A program made the position numbers and the translations under genes. Below are positions 16,750 through 24,858 of a DNA stretch of 64,000 nt, in pieces. Numbering within the stretch: position 1 is the first letter of the stretch; every line of letters begins with the position of its first letter. The stretch covers positions 1-64,000 of the forward strand of contig NZ_JAKLJA010000037.1 in NCBI RefSeq assembly GCF_022213065.1, given 5' to 3'. Origin of the DNA: Paraburkholderia tagetis. Lineage in GTDB: Bacteria; Pseudomonadota; Gammaproteobacteria; Burkholderiales; Burkholderiaceae. The notes beneath the pieces are model-generated. The model searched no databases and had not been told where the DNA came from. It was given only the letters and a program-made list of their open reading frames with translations.

Positions 16750-17820
16750 TTACTTGATTTGCGCCGGCGTGTAGTACCCGCTCGTCACGAGTTCCGCCTG
16801 GTAATTGCTCTTGTCGACGAGAACAGGCTTCACGAGGTAAGTCGGAACAATCTTCGCGCCGTTGTTGTAGCTCTTCGTGTCGTTGATGGGCACCTGCTTG
16901 CCGGTCAATGCATCGTCAACCATGTCGGCGGCGACGCCGGCGAGCTTGCGTGTGTCCTTGAACACCGTTGAGGTCTGGTCACCACGAACAATGTTCTTCA
17001 CGTTCTGAATGTCTGCGTCCTGCCCCGTAATGATGGGCATTGGCTGCTGGCCCGAACCGTATCCCACGCCCTTGAGAGACGAGATGATGCCAATCGCCAG
17101 GGCATCGTTCGGCGCCCAAACCGCATCGAGGTGGTCCTTGCCATAGAATGCGCTCAGCAGGTTGTCCATCCGAGCCTGAGCGGTCGCGCCATCCCAATTA
17201 CGAGTCGCGACCTTTTCGAACGCAACCTGTTTGCTCCGAATGACAAATTTTCCGCTGTCGATGTACGGCTTGAGAACTGACATTCCGCCCGCGTACACCA
17301 TGTGGGCGTTGTTATCGTCAGAAGAACCCCCGAACACTTCGATATTGAACGGGGTCTTGCTGCCCGCTTTCTGCCAGGCATTGACGATGCTCTGCGCTTG
17401 CAGGACGCCGACGCCGCGGTTGTCGAAGGTCGCGTAGTAGTCGACGTCCTTGGTCTGGCTAATCAGGCGGTCGTAAGAGATGACCTTGATGCCCTTTTTC
17501 TGGGCCAGCGCCAGAGCGTCCGAGAACGTCTTGCCGTCGATAGGCGCAATGACCAGTGCCTTGACACCCTTCGCGAGCATGTTCTCGACCTGGTTCACCT
17601 GCGTCGGAACGTCGTAGTTTGCGTACTGCAGGTCGGACGAGTAGCCTTTTGCCTTCAGCGCATCGACCATGCTCTTCCCGTCGGTAATCCAGCGGGATTC
17701 GGTCTTGTCGGGTAGAGAGATTCCGACTACACCTTTATCCTGGGCGAACGCTGCTCCAGACGTTGCAGCGAAAGCTGCCGAAGCCGCCAGAACAATCGCG
17801 ACACTCTTCAGAATCTTCAT
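16750..17820 (-). CDS. Periplasmic sugar-binding protein, ChvE/MmsE-like
   Basis: A 356-residue protein with a signal peptide (LAASAAFAATSGAAFAQ). The mature part has the periplasmic binding protein type I layout: VVGISLPDKTESRW, KALVIAPIDGKTF, ISYDRLI, the hinge-region GGSSDDNNAHMVYAGGM and VWAPNDALAIGIISSL. These segments are very close to ChvE, which binds aldoses such as glucose, galactose, arabinose and xylose. The ligand here cannot be read off, and operon context suggests a cyclitol or glycoside. A strong hairpin lies just upstream of its own leader. Confidence 0.9.
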   Translation of the reverse strand: MKILKSVAIVLAASAAFAATSGAAFAQDKGVVGISLPDKTESRWITDGKSMVDALKAKGYSSDLQYANYDVPTQVNQVENMLAKGVKALVIAPIDGKTFSDALALAQKKGIKVISYDRLISQTKDVDYYATFDNRGVGVLQAQSIVNAWQKAGSKTPFNIEVFGGSSDDNNAHMVYAGGMSVLKPYIDSGKFVIRSKQVAFEKVATRNWDGATAQARMDNLLSAFYGKDHLDAVWAPNDALAIGIISSLKGVGYGSGQQPMPIITGQDADIQNVKNIVRGDQTSTVFKDTRKLAGVAADMVDDALTGKQVPINDTKSYNNGAKIVPTYLVKPVLVDKSNYQAELVTSGYYTPAQIK

Positions 17821-17882
17821 GACATCGTCTCCTATTTAGGAATGTGTATTTACGTTTTCAGCTTATGAAGTGCGAATCCTTC

Positions 17883-17903
17883 GGCTGACGCATTGCGTCA
17901 GCC
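17883..17903 (-). promoter_or_regulatory. Intercistronic hairpin between oxidoreductase and sugar-binding protein genes
   Basis: A perfect 9-bp inverted repeat (GGCTGACGC / GCGTCAGCC) with a 3-nt loop, just after the stop of the Gfo/Idh/MocA gene and about 60 nt before the binding-protein start. It has no U-run, so it is not a standard terminator. Identical TGCGAATCCTT repeats flank it (17871-17881 and 17905-17915). Such hairpins often stabilise processed mRNA ends and let a binding protein be made in excess. Confidence 0.55.
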
Positions 17904-17913
17904 CTGCGAATCC

Positions 17914-19002
17914 TTAACCGATAAATACTTCTGCCCCTGCCTCTTTTGAAGAGGCGAACATGGCCTCGATGACACGGCTGATGTTGTACGCCTGGATTGC
18001 CGGGACAACCGATGGTGTTCCGTTGCGCAGCGCGTTGAAGAACGCGTTCGATTCGCGGTCAAAGTAAACCGGGTTGCCGATTTCAGCGATGTCAGGCGAA
18101 TACTCCGTCTTTTTCGTCGCCCAGATTTCCGGGAAGCTGGTCTCTTGCCACTCGGTCCACCCCTCCGGATGGCCACCTTTTCCAGCGTCATAAATCTTGT
18201 AGCTCGCGGGCAGCGAACGCGACGACATGATGCCCTCCGTCCCGTATGCGGTGATATCCCAGCTCTCGGTCCATGGCAAAACGTCCCAGGACATGAAGTC
18301 GACGGTGACAATCTTGTCTTCGTAGTTGAGCACCGCACCCGCTGCGTCTTCTCGCGACTCGTCGCCGTGGAAGTTCGGGAACTTCGTGATTCGTGCGTTC
18401 ACCGAGCGCGGCAGTCCGAAATGCAGAAGGATGCGGTCGATGAGATGGCAGCCGATAACGAACACAGCACCACCGATATCGCCAGGCTGCGTCATGTGCG
18501 GGGTGCCCGCCTCATCGTGCGAACAACCAGCGTGCGCACGCACCTGAACGACTTTCCCGAGTCGACCACTTTTGAGCGCAGCCTGCATCGCGTCGACTGA
18601 GGGAGCGAAGCGCCAGCAATATCCGACCTGAAAGAGACCACCGGTACGCTCCACTGCATCGGCGATGCGCTTTGCGTCTGCTGAGCTGCGGCCAGCTGGC
18701 TTTTCGCACAGTACTGCCTTGCCGGCTTCGAGCGCTTCAATGGTCAGGTCGGCCATCTTTTCACTCTTCGAGTGGACGAGCACGACATGAACATTCTCGT
18801 CCGCCAGAATGTCCTCCTTGGAGCGTGCTTCGAGACCAAGCGCGTCGACGAACGGCGTGAGAAGTGGGCTCGTATCCCACGCACCGAGCATCTTCGCATC
18901 GGTGCGACGCTGGATAGCTTTGACTCGCCCGGATGTGTGCGGGTGAGTGATGCCAAGACACGCCACGCCAAGCGTTTCGTTCGGACCAATCTTTCGCAAC
19001 AT
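17914..19002 (-). CDS. Gfo/Idh/MocA family oxidoreductase
   Basis: A 362-residue protein. The N-terminal Rossmann part reads VACLGITHPHTSGR rather than the usual GxGxxG. The family EKP motif (AVLCEKPAGRS) and the His/Asp pair (GCHLIDRIL) are present, followed by the C-terminal alpha/beta domain. Family knowledge: such enzymes oxidise a hydroxyl of a sugar, cyclitol or glycoside with NAD(P). The unusual nucleotide loop resembles a subset acting on glycosides. It is 25 nt downstream of the second dehydrogenase and probably acts in series with it. Confidence 0.82.
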   Translation of the reverse strand: MLRKIGPNETLGVACLGITHPHTSGRVKAIQRRTDAKMLGAWDTSPLLTPFVDALGLEARSKEDILADENVHVVLVHSKSEKMADLTIEALEAGKAVLCEKPAGRSSADAKRIADAVERTGGLFQVGYCWRFAPSVDAMQAALKSGRLGKVVQVRAHAGCSHDEAGTPHMTQPGDIGGAVFVIGCHLIDRILLHFGLPRSVNARITKFPNFHGDESREDAAGAVLNYEDKIVTVDFMSWDVLPWTESWDITAYGTEGIMSSRSLPASYKIYDAGKGGHPEGWTEWQETSFPEIWATKKTEYSPDIAEIGNPVYFDRESNAFFNALRNGTPSVVPAIQAYNISRVIEAMFASSKEAGAEVFIG

Positions 19003-19027
19003 GACTTTATCTCCTCCAGCAGTACCG

Positions 19028-20020
19028 TTAGACCTTGACCGCTTTTCCGGACGTCGCCGACTCGAGCGCGCACTCGGCGAGGCGCAACGCCTTCAAACCA
19101 TCCTCGACCGACGTCGGCAGAGCCGTGTTGTTGTTCAGCGCGTCGACGAACGCCTGCAGTTCGCCCTTGTAAGCCTCGACGTAGCGCTCAAGGAAGAAGT
19201 TGAGCAACGGCTCGCGCACGTCGGTTGCGTCCTTCGTCCAGCGGCGGATGGTCGAGGGACGAAGGTTTTCCTGCAGGAGCATGCCCTTCGAGCCGGACAC
19301 TTCCATGCGCTGGTCGTAGCCATACACAGCCTCGCGGCAGCAGTTGATATGACACTGCTTGCCGGATGCCGTACGCAGCTGGACCATGACCGTGTCGAAG
19401 TCGCCCAGTTCGGAGAGCGACGTATCGACGAGGCGGCTCGCCATTGCCATCACTTCCACCGGCTCCTCGCCCAACAACCAGCGCGCCATGTCGAGGTCGT
19501 GAATGACCATGTCGCGGAAGATGCCGCCCGAATGCTCGACGTAGTCGCGCGGGGGCATGCCCGGGTCCCGGCTTGAGATGACGACTTGACGGACTTCGCC
19601 GACGTCACCCGCGTCAATTGCCTTGCGGAACGCCTGCGAAGTCGGGTCGAAGCGTCGGTTGAAGGCGAGCATCACGCGTCCGCCAAGACGCTCGACTTCT
19701 CGCGCAGCGGCCAGCGACTTTTCCATGTCCAGGTCGATGGGCTTCTCGCAGAGCACAGCCTTTCCGCGAGCCACCGCCTCCAGCATGAAGGAGATGTGCG
19801 TGTCCGTCGGCGTGCCGATAACCACGGCGTCGACATCGCTGCGTTGCAGAACAGCCATGCAGTCGGTCGACGCCTCACAGCCGAGGCGTTCGGCCAGAGC
19901 GTTAGCCGCCGCTTCAACCGGGTCGGCAACGACCACAAGCTTGGCGTTCGGAATGGTTGCAGCATTTCCAGCGTGGATGCGGCCGATACGGCCAGCGCCG
20001 AGAACAGCGATACGAATCAT
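19028..20020 (-). CDS. Inositol 2-dehydrogenase-like oxidoreductase (IolG type)
   Basis: A 330-residue protein with classic Gfo/Idh/MocA features: Rossmann loop IAVLGAGRIGRIHAGN, EKP motif AVLCEKPIDLD, RRFDPT and the catalytic pair HDLDMARWLLG. The sequence pattern is closest to IolG-type myo-inositol dehydrogenases. The start at 20020 is set by GGAGAC just upstream. Expected reaction: NAD-dependent oxidation of a ring hydroxyl, such as inositol to 2-keto-inositol. No iolB, iolC, iolD or iolA gene is present, so the product is not expected to follow the standard inositol route. Confidence 0.8.
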   Translation of the reverse strand: MIRIAVLGAGRIGRIHAGNAATIPNAKLVVVADPVEAAANALAERLGCEASTDCMAVLQRSDVDAVVIGTPTDTHISFMLEAVARGKAVLCEKPIDLDMEKSLAAAREVERLGGRVMLAFNRRFDPTSQAFRKAIDAGDVGEVRQVVISSRDPGMPPRDYVEHSGGIFRDMVIHDLDMARWLLGEEPVEVMAMASRLVDTSLSELGDFDTVMVQLRTASGKQCHINCCREAVYGYDQRMEVSGSKGMLLQENLRPSTIRRWTKDATDVREPLLNFFLERYVEAYKGELQAFVDALNNNTALPTSVEDGLKALRLAECALESATSGKAVKV

Positions 20021-20057
20021 GTTTGTCTCCAGAGATGATAGGTCTGAGCGATATGTC

Positions 20058-20939
20058 TTATGCCGCCGCGCCGGCTGTGCTCGAAAACTGGGCGATAGTG
20101 GTGTCGTACGCGCGCTTGGCCATCTGCTCAAGCGGAAGCTTCCGGAACGGTTCCGAAATCAGTTCGACGCCGTAATACGGCAGGTCACAACCCGCCTGGT
20201 CGAGCGCCTCGACAAACGCGCGACAGTCAGCGGCCCCTTCGCCACACAGCTTGCGGTTAAACGTCGAGTCATCCAGCAACGTTCCCTTAACTTCCGCTGC
20301 GACGTCGTCCAGCTCTACGCCCTTGATGAAGCGCGCCGGAATCCGAGCGACCTCGCTGTATGGGCTGCCGAAACGTGCAACGTGCCAGTGGTCAACCATC
20401 AATCCGCCATTCGGCTGGTCGGCACCTTCCGCAATCCTAAGCGCGTCGCCGATGTTCCGGATAACGGAAAAGGGCATGAATTCGATTGCCACCGTCGCGC
20501 CGACCGTCGCGACGTCTTCGCAAAGCTTCGCGAACTCTTCCGTCATGCGCGGAAAGTTGGCCGGGCTTTCATCAAACGGGTTGGCGCCAATCTTCAGATT
20601 GCGCATGCCAAGCTCGGCACCCAGCTCGATGACACGGCGACGGAAATGGTCCGATTTCGCCCGCGCTTCACCGTCGAGGTACCAGTCCATCAGGATTTCA
20701 AGCTCGAAGTACTTCATCCCGGTATCTTCCAGAATCTTCTTCACGCCCGAAACGCCGTACTGCTCGACGCTGTACTCGAGGTCGTCAAGGATGAGGCCGA
20801 TTCCGCTCCAGCCCGCCCGCGACGCAGCCTCCGCTCGGTCACGCAACGAATACGGACTGACTTCCGTGGGGGCGCCGGGGTAGACATCGCCAGCAAGCGT
20901 CCAATACGCGGCCAGCAGCTCTTTGCTTTTCGTGCTCAT
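20058..20939 (-). CDS. IolE-like sugar isomerase/dehydratase-fold protein (AP endonuclease 2 superfamily)
   Basis: A 293-residue TIM-barrel protein. Likely metal ligands sit in VAIEFMPFS (Glu), LMVDHWHVARFG (Asp, His) and KGVELDDV (Glu), the Glu-Asp-His-Glu pattern of xylose-isomerase-like barrels. Family knowledge: relatives include IolE (2-keto-myo-inositol dehydratase), IolI and the barrels that break 3-keto-glycosides. It is encoded between the ring-cleavage dioxygenase and an IolG-like dehydrogenase, so it is the best candidate for dehydrating or cleaving the keto intermediate. Confidence 0.78.
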   Translation of the reverse strand: MSTKSKELLAAYWTLAGDVYPGAPTEVSPYSLRDRAEAASRAGWSGIGLILDDLEYSVEQYGVSGVKKILEDTGMKYFELEILMDWYLDGEARAKSDHFRRRVIELGAELGMRNLKIGANPFDESPANFPRMTEEFAKLCEDVATVGATVAIEFMPFSVIRNIGDALRIAEGADQPNGGLMVDHWHVARFGSPYSEVARIPARFIKGVELDDVAAEVKGTLLDDSTFNRKLCGEGAADCRAFVEALDQAGCDLPYYGVELISEPFRKLPLEQMAKRAYDTTIAQFSSTAGAAA

Positions 20940-21004
20940 TTCCAGTGTCCAATGCTCAGGTTGCTCAGGGTGTTCAGCGGCACGTCGCAGTGCGTGCCAC
21001 ACGC

Positions 21005-21928
21005 TTACGCGATAGTTCGCTGGGGCTTCGCAGTGGGTGCAAGTGCGAAATCCCACGTCACCGACCAAAACGGGGCTTCGAACCCAACCGCCCGTGCAGC
21101 GTCGATGTCATCGACCTTCTTAAAATCGGCGATGAGTTCGCTCTTGACGCCGAAGACTGCATCACCAGGGAGATATGGGCAATCCGGCGTGAAGATGTGC
21201 GTAATGACGGGCTCGTAGCCCGGCGCAGTCACGATGAAATGCAAATGTGCCGCACGGTTCGGGTGCCGCCCCATCGCACCGAGGAGCTTTCCAACGGGAC
21301 CATCAGAAGGAATGGGATAGTGGCGCGGCTTGACCGACTTGAACGAATACCCGCCCTCGGCATCTGAGGTGAAAACGCCGCGCAGATTCGAGTCAGGCTG
21401 GATACCCTTTTGCTGAACATCGTAGAAGCCGTCGTCATTCGTCTGCCAGACTTCGAGTTTCGCATTCGGAATCGGGTTGCCAGAGATGTCGGTCACGCGC
21501 CCAGCGACTACAAGGGGTTCGCCCTTTCCATCCAGGCAGATGTTCGCTCCATTCTCGTATTGCGGTGCGTTCTCAACATAGAATGGGCCGAGAATTGTGT
21601 TCGGAGTCGCGCCGCTTGGCCGACGATGGTTGATAGCATCAACCAGCATCGAGACACCGAGAATGTCTGACAACAGGATGTACTCCTGCCGCCATTCGTT
21701 GCACATCTGCCCAGTTTCGGTGAGAAAGCGAATCGCAGCAAACCACTCATCATGCGTCGGCTCGATTTCCTTCACTGCAGCGTGCAGATGCTTAACCAGC
21801 ACGGACATCACTTGCTTGAGTCGGGGATTGATGTCCTGCCCCATACGACCGTTCACGACATCCGCAGAATGCTCCTCGTCGAAATACGCTGAGGGAGTTC
21901 GTGAAAGGTTGGGTGCTGCCTGGTACAT
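21005..21928 (-). CDS. Intradiol ring-cleavage dioxygenase, probably hydroxyquinol 1,2-dioxygenase
   Basis: A 307-residue protein. An N-terminal helical dimerisation domain is followed by the catalytic beta-sandwich. Candidate Fe(III) ligands are the tyrosines in DDGFYDVQ and PRHYPIPSDGPVG and the histidines in RAAHLHF. The AVFGVKSELI and GRHPNRAAHLHF segments fit hydroxyquinol rather than catechol dioxygenases. Reaction: hydroxyquinol plus O2 to maleylacetate (via 3-hydroxy-cis,cis-muconate). Maleylacetate reductase closes the same operon, which supports the call. It is the first gene of the operon, downstream of a LysR gene. No hydroquinone or resorcinol hydroxylase is present. Confidence 0.82.
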   Translation of the reverse strand: MYQAAPNLSRTPSAYFDEEHSADVVNGRMGQDINPRLKQVMSVLVKHLHAAVKEIEPTHDEWFAAIRFLTETGQMCNEWRQEYILLSDILGVSMLVDAINHRRPSGATPNTILGPFYVENAPQYENGANICLDGKGEPLVVAGRVTDISGNPIPNAKLEVWQTNDDGFYDVQQKGIQPDSNLRGVFTSDAEGGYSFKSVKPRHYPIPSDGPVGKLLGAMGRHPNRAAHLHFIVTAPGYEPVITHIFTPDCPYLPGDAVFGVKSELIADFKKVDDIDAARAVGFEAPFWSVTWDFALAPTAKPQRTIA

Positions 21929-21971
21929 GGAGTGTCTCCTTCAATGTTTCTCAACAGCTTTGAAGGAAGTC

Positions 21972-22014
21972 TATATTCGCTTTTGGCGGTAAGACAGAGC
22001 TGAAAAGGGAATCT
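21972..22014 (-). promoter_or_regulatory. Candidate LysR-controlled promoter/operator of the dioxygenase operon
   Basis: A 43-bp block, 44 nt upstream of the dioxygenase start, that matches a second block at 26438-26480 in 32 of 43 positions with no gaps. The shared core is AAGACAGAGC on the plus strand, 19 nt after TATATTC. Read on the minus strand, the TATATTC part gives GAATATA, a plausible -10 region. This places the conserved core near the -35/operator position for a LysR-type activator. Confidence 0.5.
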
Positions 22015-22070
22015 CTTTCGCGCTTGATGGGAAACTGCGAAGTCCGGCAGCTTCCAATAGAGCGCAGTCG

Positions 22071-22985
22071 CTACTCAGTCCAGAGTCGCTCATATTGGTT
22101 CTTCTTGAAGCGCTCCACTAGGGCCTCGATGAAAAGGCGGACCTTGACGGGCATGTGTGACCGCGTCTGGAATGCGATATTCATTGTGAGGCGAGGCAAG
22201 TCCCAGTCATCCAGGATTGGCACGAGACGGCCGGTCTTGATGTCGTCGTAGACGATGTACTTGGGCTGAACGAGAATGCCCATGCCCTCCAAGGCCGCAA
22301 CGCGCAATATCTGTCCGTCATTGGATTCAAGCAACGGCTTCACTTTGACACAAACGCATTCACCGTCGCGTTGAAACGAGAGCTCGCGGGGATTGTCGGC
22401 CAGCCCGTAGTTCAGCACCTTGTACTTGCCGAGTTCGGCAGGAAACCGTGGAAAACCGTTCGCCGCAATATAGCTTGGCGCAGCGGCTAGAACACGGCGT
22501 GTCGCCGCAAGGCGACGCACTGTGATGTTGCTGTCGGCCTCAAGAACCTTCGTTCGAATGGCAACGTCAATTCCGTTCTCGATGATGTCGTAGTAGCGGT
22601 TCGCCGCGACCACGTCCACTGTTATGTCTGGATAGCGCGCTGTAAATTCCGGAAGCATGGGCGCGATATGCAACATGCAAAAGGAAAGCGATGCCGTCAC
22701 CCGCAGCAGGCCGCTCGGGCGCGCCGTCGCATCCTTGACGACCAACTCTGCTTCGCCAAGGTCCGCGAGGATGGATTTGCAACGTCGGTGAAATTCTGCT
22801 CCTGCTTCCGTCAGGAAGAGATTGCGGGTCGTCCTTCTCACGAGTTGCACGCCAAGGCGGCTCTCGAGCGAAATGAGATAACGACTCGCGGCAGATATAG
22901 ACAACTCGACCGCCTCGGCCGCCCGGCTGATACTACCGGTCTCGGCGACCTCAACGAACAGCTGAACTTCCTTAAACTGGTCCAT
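22071..22985 (-). CDS. LysR family transcriptional regulator
   Basis: A 304-residue protein. The N-terminal winged helix (FVEVAETGSISRAAEAVELSISAASRYLISLESRLGVQL) is followed by the effector-binding domain (ITVDVVAANRYYDIIENGIDVAIRT). The start at 22985 fits the family; the upstream in-frame extension does not. It lies directly upstream of the dioxygenase operon and in the same direction, rather than divergent. It is the likely regulator of the hydroxyquinol operon, perhaps responding to hydroxyquinol or an upstream intermediate, as inferred from position. Confidence 0.9.
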   Translation of the reverse strand: MDQFKEVQLFVEVAETGSISRAAEAVELSISAASRYLISLESRLGVQLVRRTTRNLFLTEAGAEFHRRCKSILADLGEAELVVKDATARPSGLLRVTASLSFCMLHIAPMLPEFTARYPDITVDVVAANRYYDIIENGIDVAIRTKVLEADSNITVRRLAATRRVLAAAPSYIAANGFPRFPAELGKYKVLNYGLADNPRELSFQRDGECVCVKVKPLLESNDGQILRVAALEGMGILVQPKYIVYDDIKTGRLVPILDDWDLPRLTMNIAFQTRSHMPVKVRLFIEALVERFKKNQYERLWTE

Positions 22986-23535
22986 CTGACCTTTACCGCC
23001 CCAGTCATCCGCAAAGTGCGTGGTGTCACGCCCGGCCCTTGAGCGCCACAGAAGACTTGGCTGCGACAGGCCCACGGGCTACAGAGACTCCGGTGCACAC
23101 CTACCCGAAGAACATCATCAGGTTACGAGGTGCCGCATGGCGAAACAACGCGAAGCGTGACGAGAAATCGTCATACCCGTCCGACCAACCAGGGCGAAAT
23201 TAGCCTGCAGCAGAGAAAAATCGCCAGAATCCTGCCGTTTTTTCTATTATTCTCCCGAACACCGGGAAAAACTTGGCATTCTCATGTGCTAGCCCGACAC
23301 ATGCATCGACGGCAGTGTGTATTTGAATCGAAATCTAGTCGAATGATGTGTGTAATCTATGGGCGTTCGTATCCAGCACTCGCCTTGTCCGAAAGCTGCG
23401 AAGAGCCGCCGGACCCGTTCCGGGAAAAGTGCAGTCTGTTATGAGACGACATTATGGGGTCGGAGAAATTTTTTATAGCCCACTCGCGTCTTGCTTGGCT
23501 CATACTTCACAGTGAATCAGACGAGATTGACTGGC
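22986..23535. other. Intergenic region between divergent LysR and LacI regulators
   Basis: 550 nt between two regulator genes read in opposite directions, so both promoters should lie here. The stretch is more AT-rich at 23200-23350. I found no extended palindrome that I would assign to either regulator and no coding signal. Confidence 0.4.
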
Positions 23536-24648
23536 ATGGCTAATTCGACTACTCAGTTCTTTAATACAAGTGCAGCGTCCCATCGGGAACGCGAGACTGA
23601 CAGCAGCACCAGCCGGCAACGACGAAAAAAAGCGCCGCGGTTCGCCGAGATAGCGGCAGAAGCCGGCGTTAGTGAGTCGACTGTTGACCGCGTGCTCAAC
23701 GAACGCGGGCGCGTCTCTTACCAAGCTAGAGACAAGGTGATTGTTGCAGCTATGCGCCTTGGCGTTCGACGTGTCTTGCCGGAAATGTGGCACGGCTTGC
23801 GGCATATCGACGTGATAATGCCGATTAACAGCACGCCCATGTTTCAAAGGCTGGACTATGCCCTCCGACGCTCGATTCAAATGCTGGACCGTCACATCGT
23901 CGTCCATCGGCTGACACTCAAGCGCGATGACGATGTCTCCTACGCGAAGGCCATCAGTTCTCCCCCCTACCGGCGCTCTGGACTGATTGTTGTAGGCGAT
24001 AGCAACGAAAGAACGTTGGATGCCATCAACGAGGCACTGGGACGTGGTGAACGAGTCGTTTCGATGGTCACTGAACTGCCAAATTCACTGTACGTTGGGG
24101 TCGATAACTGTGTGGCGGGCCGCACGGCAGCGCACATGATTGGCAAACTTACGCGAGGGAAAGGACGCGTGCTTCTTTTGCGCGGACCATATGGCGCGCC
24201 AGACCACGAGCAGCGTGTTATCGGTTTTGTACGCGAACTCAAGCAAGCTCACCCATTCCTTGAGCTTGAGATAGCCCCGCAAGATACCAAAGATGACGCA
24301 GACGTGTGTTTCCGTCTCGTCGAGGCGTCACTGAATCGCGGCCCGCTCGACGCCATCTACAATACTGGTTGCGGAAACCTTGGTATTCGTGAGGCGCTCA
24401 GGCGGCGGAACTTGCTGGGAAAATTGGTCTGGGTGGCGCATGAGATGCACCAGACGAATGCGGAGCTGTTGAGGCACGACCATATTAACTTGGTCATCGA
24501 CCAGAATCCAGACGCACAGGTTCTATACGCGCTGCAGAGCGTGTTGTCGGACGACGCATCCAGCGATTTGCCTAAGGGGAATGCGGGCCATACCGACATT
24601 AGCCTTTTTACTATGGCTAACGTTCCCGAAGCCCCCTATACGAACTAG
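23536..24648 (+). CDS. LacI/periplasmic-binding-type transcriptional regulator
   Basis: A 370-residue protein. A Ser/Thr-rich and basic leader of about 35 residues precedes a LacI-type headpiece (FAEIAAEAGVSESTVDRVLNERGRVS), followed by a sugar-binding core (HIDVIMPINSTPMFQRL, GVDNCVAGRTAAHMIGKL, GRVLLLRGPYGAPDHEQRVIGF). Closest in style are regulators next to sugar or inositol ABC systems. The start is set at 23536; the frame opens earlier at 23491. It probably senses the substrate or an early intermediate of the neighbouring importer operon, or controls the porin that follows. Confidence 0.85.
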   Translation: MANSTTQFFNTSAASHRERETDSSTSRQRRKKAPRFAEIAAEAGVSESTVDRVLNERGRVSYQARDKVIVAAMRLGVRRVLPEMWHGLRHIDVIMPINSTPMFQRLDYALRRSIQMLDRHIVVHRLTLKRDDDVSYAKAISSPPYRRSGLIVVGDSNERTLDAINEALGRGERVVSMVTELPNSLYVGVDNCVAGRTAAHMIGKLTRGKGRVLLLRGPYGAPDHEQRVIGFVRELKQAHPFLELEIAPQDTKDDADVCFRLVEASLNRGPLDAIYNTGCGNLGIREALRRRNLLGKLVWVAHEMHQTNAELLRHDHINLVIDQNPDAQVLYALQSVLSDDASSDLPKGNAGHTDISLFTMANVPEAPYTN

Positions 24649-24858
24649 AATGCCGCATGCCCCAATCGCGCAGGCTTCAGTCAAACGCCGCCGTCATTCC
24701 AAGCTTGGGCACGTTGAGATGCCATGCCGTCTTCAAAGCCGTGGGATATCGCAGCGCAATTCCAACATAGGTGACTTCGCATCTTTACTGTCATCCTGCC
24801 CGCTCTGGATATGCGCCAGGGCCGAACGCACGATGGCTCGGCCCCTTCCCGCCTGCTC

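Noticed and set aside
19623..21218. A 531-codon plus-strand frame
   Set aside because: It runs antisense across two well-recognised genes (IolG-like and IolE-like) and their intergenic gap.
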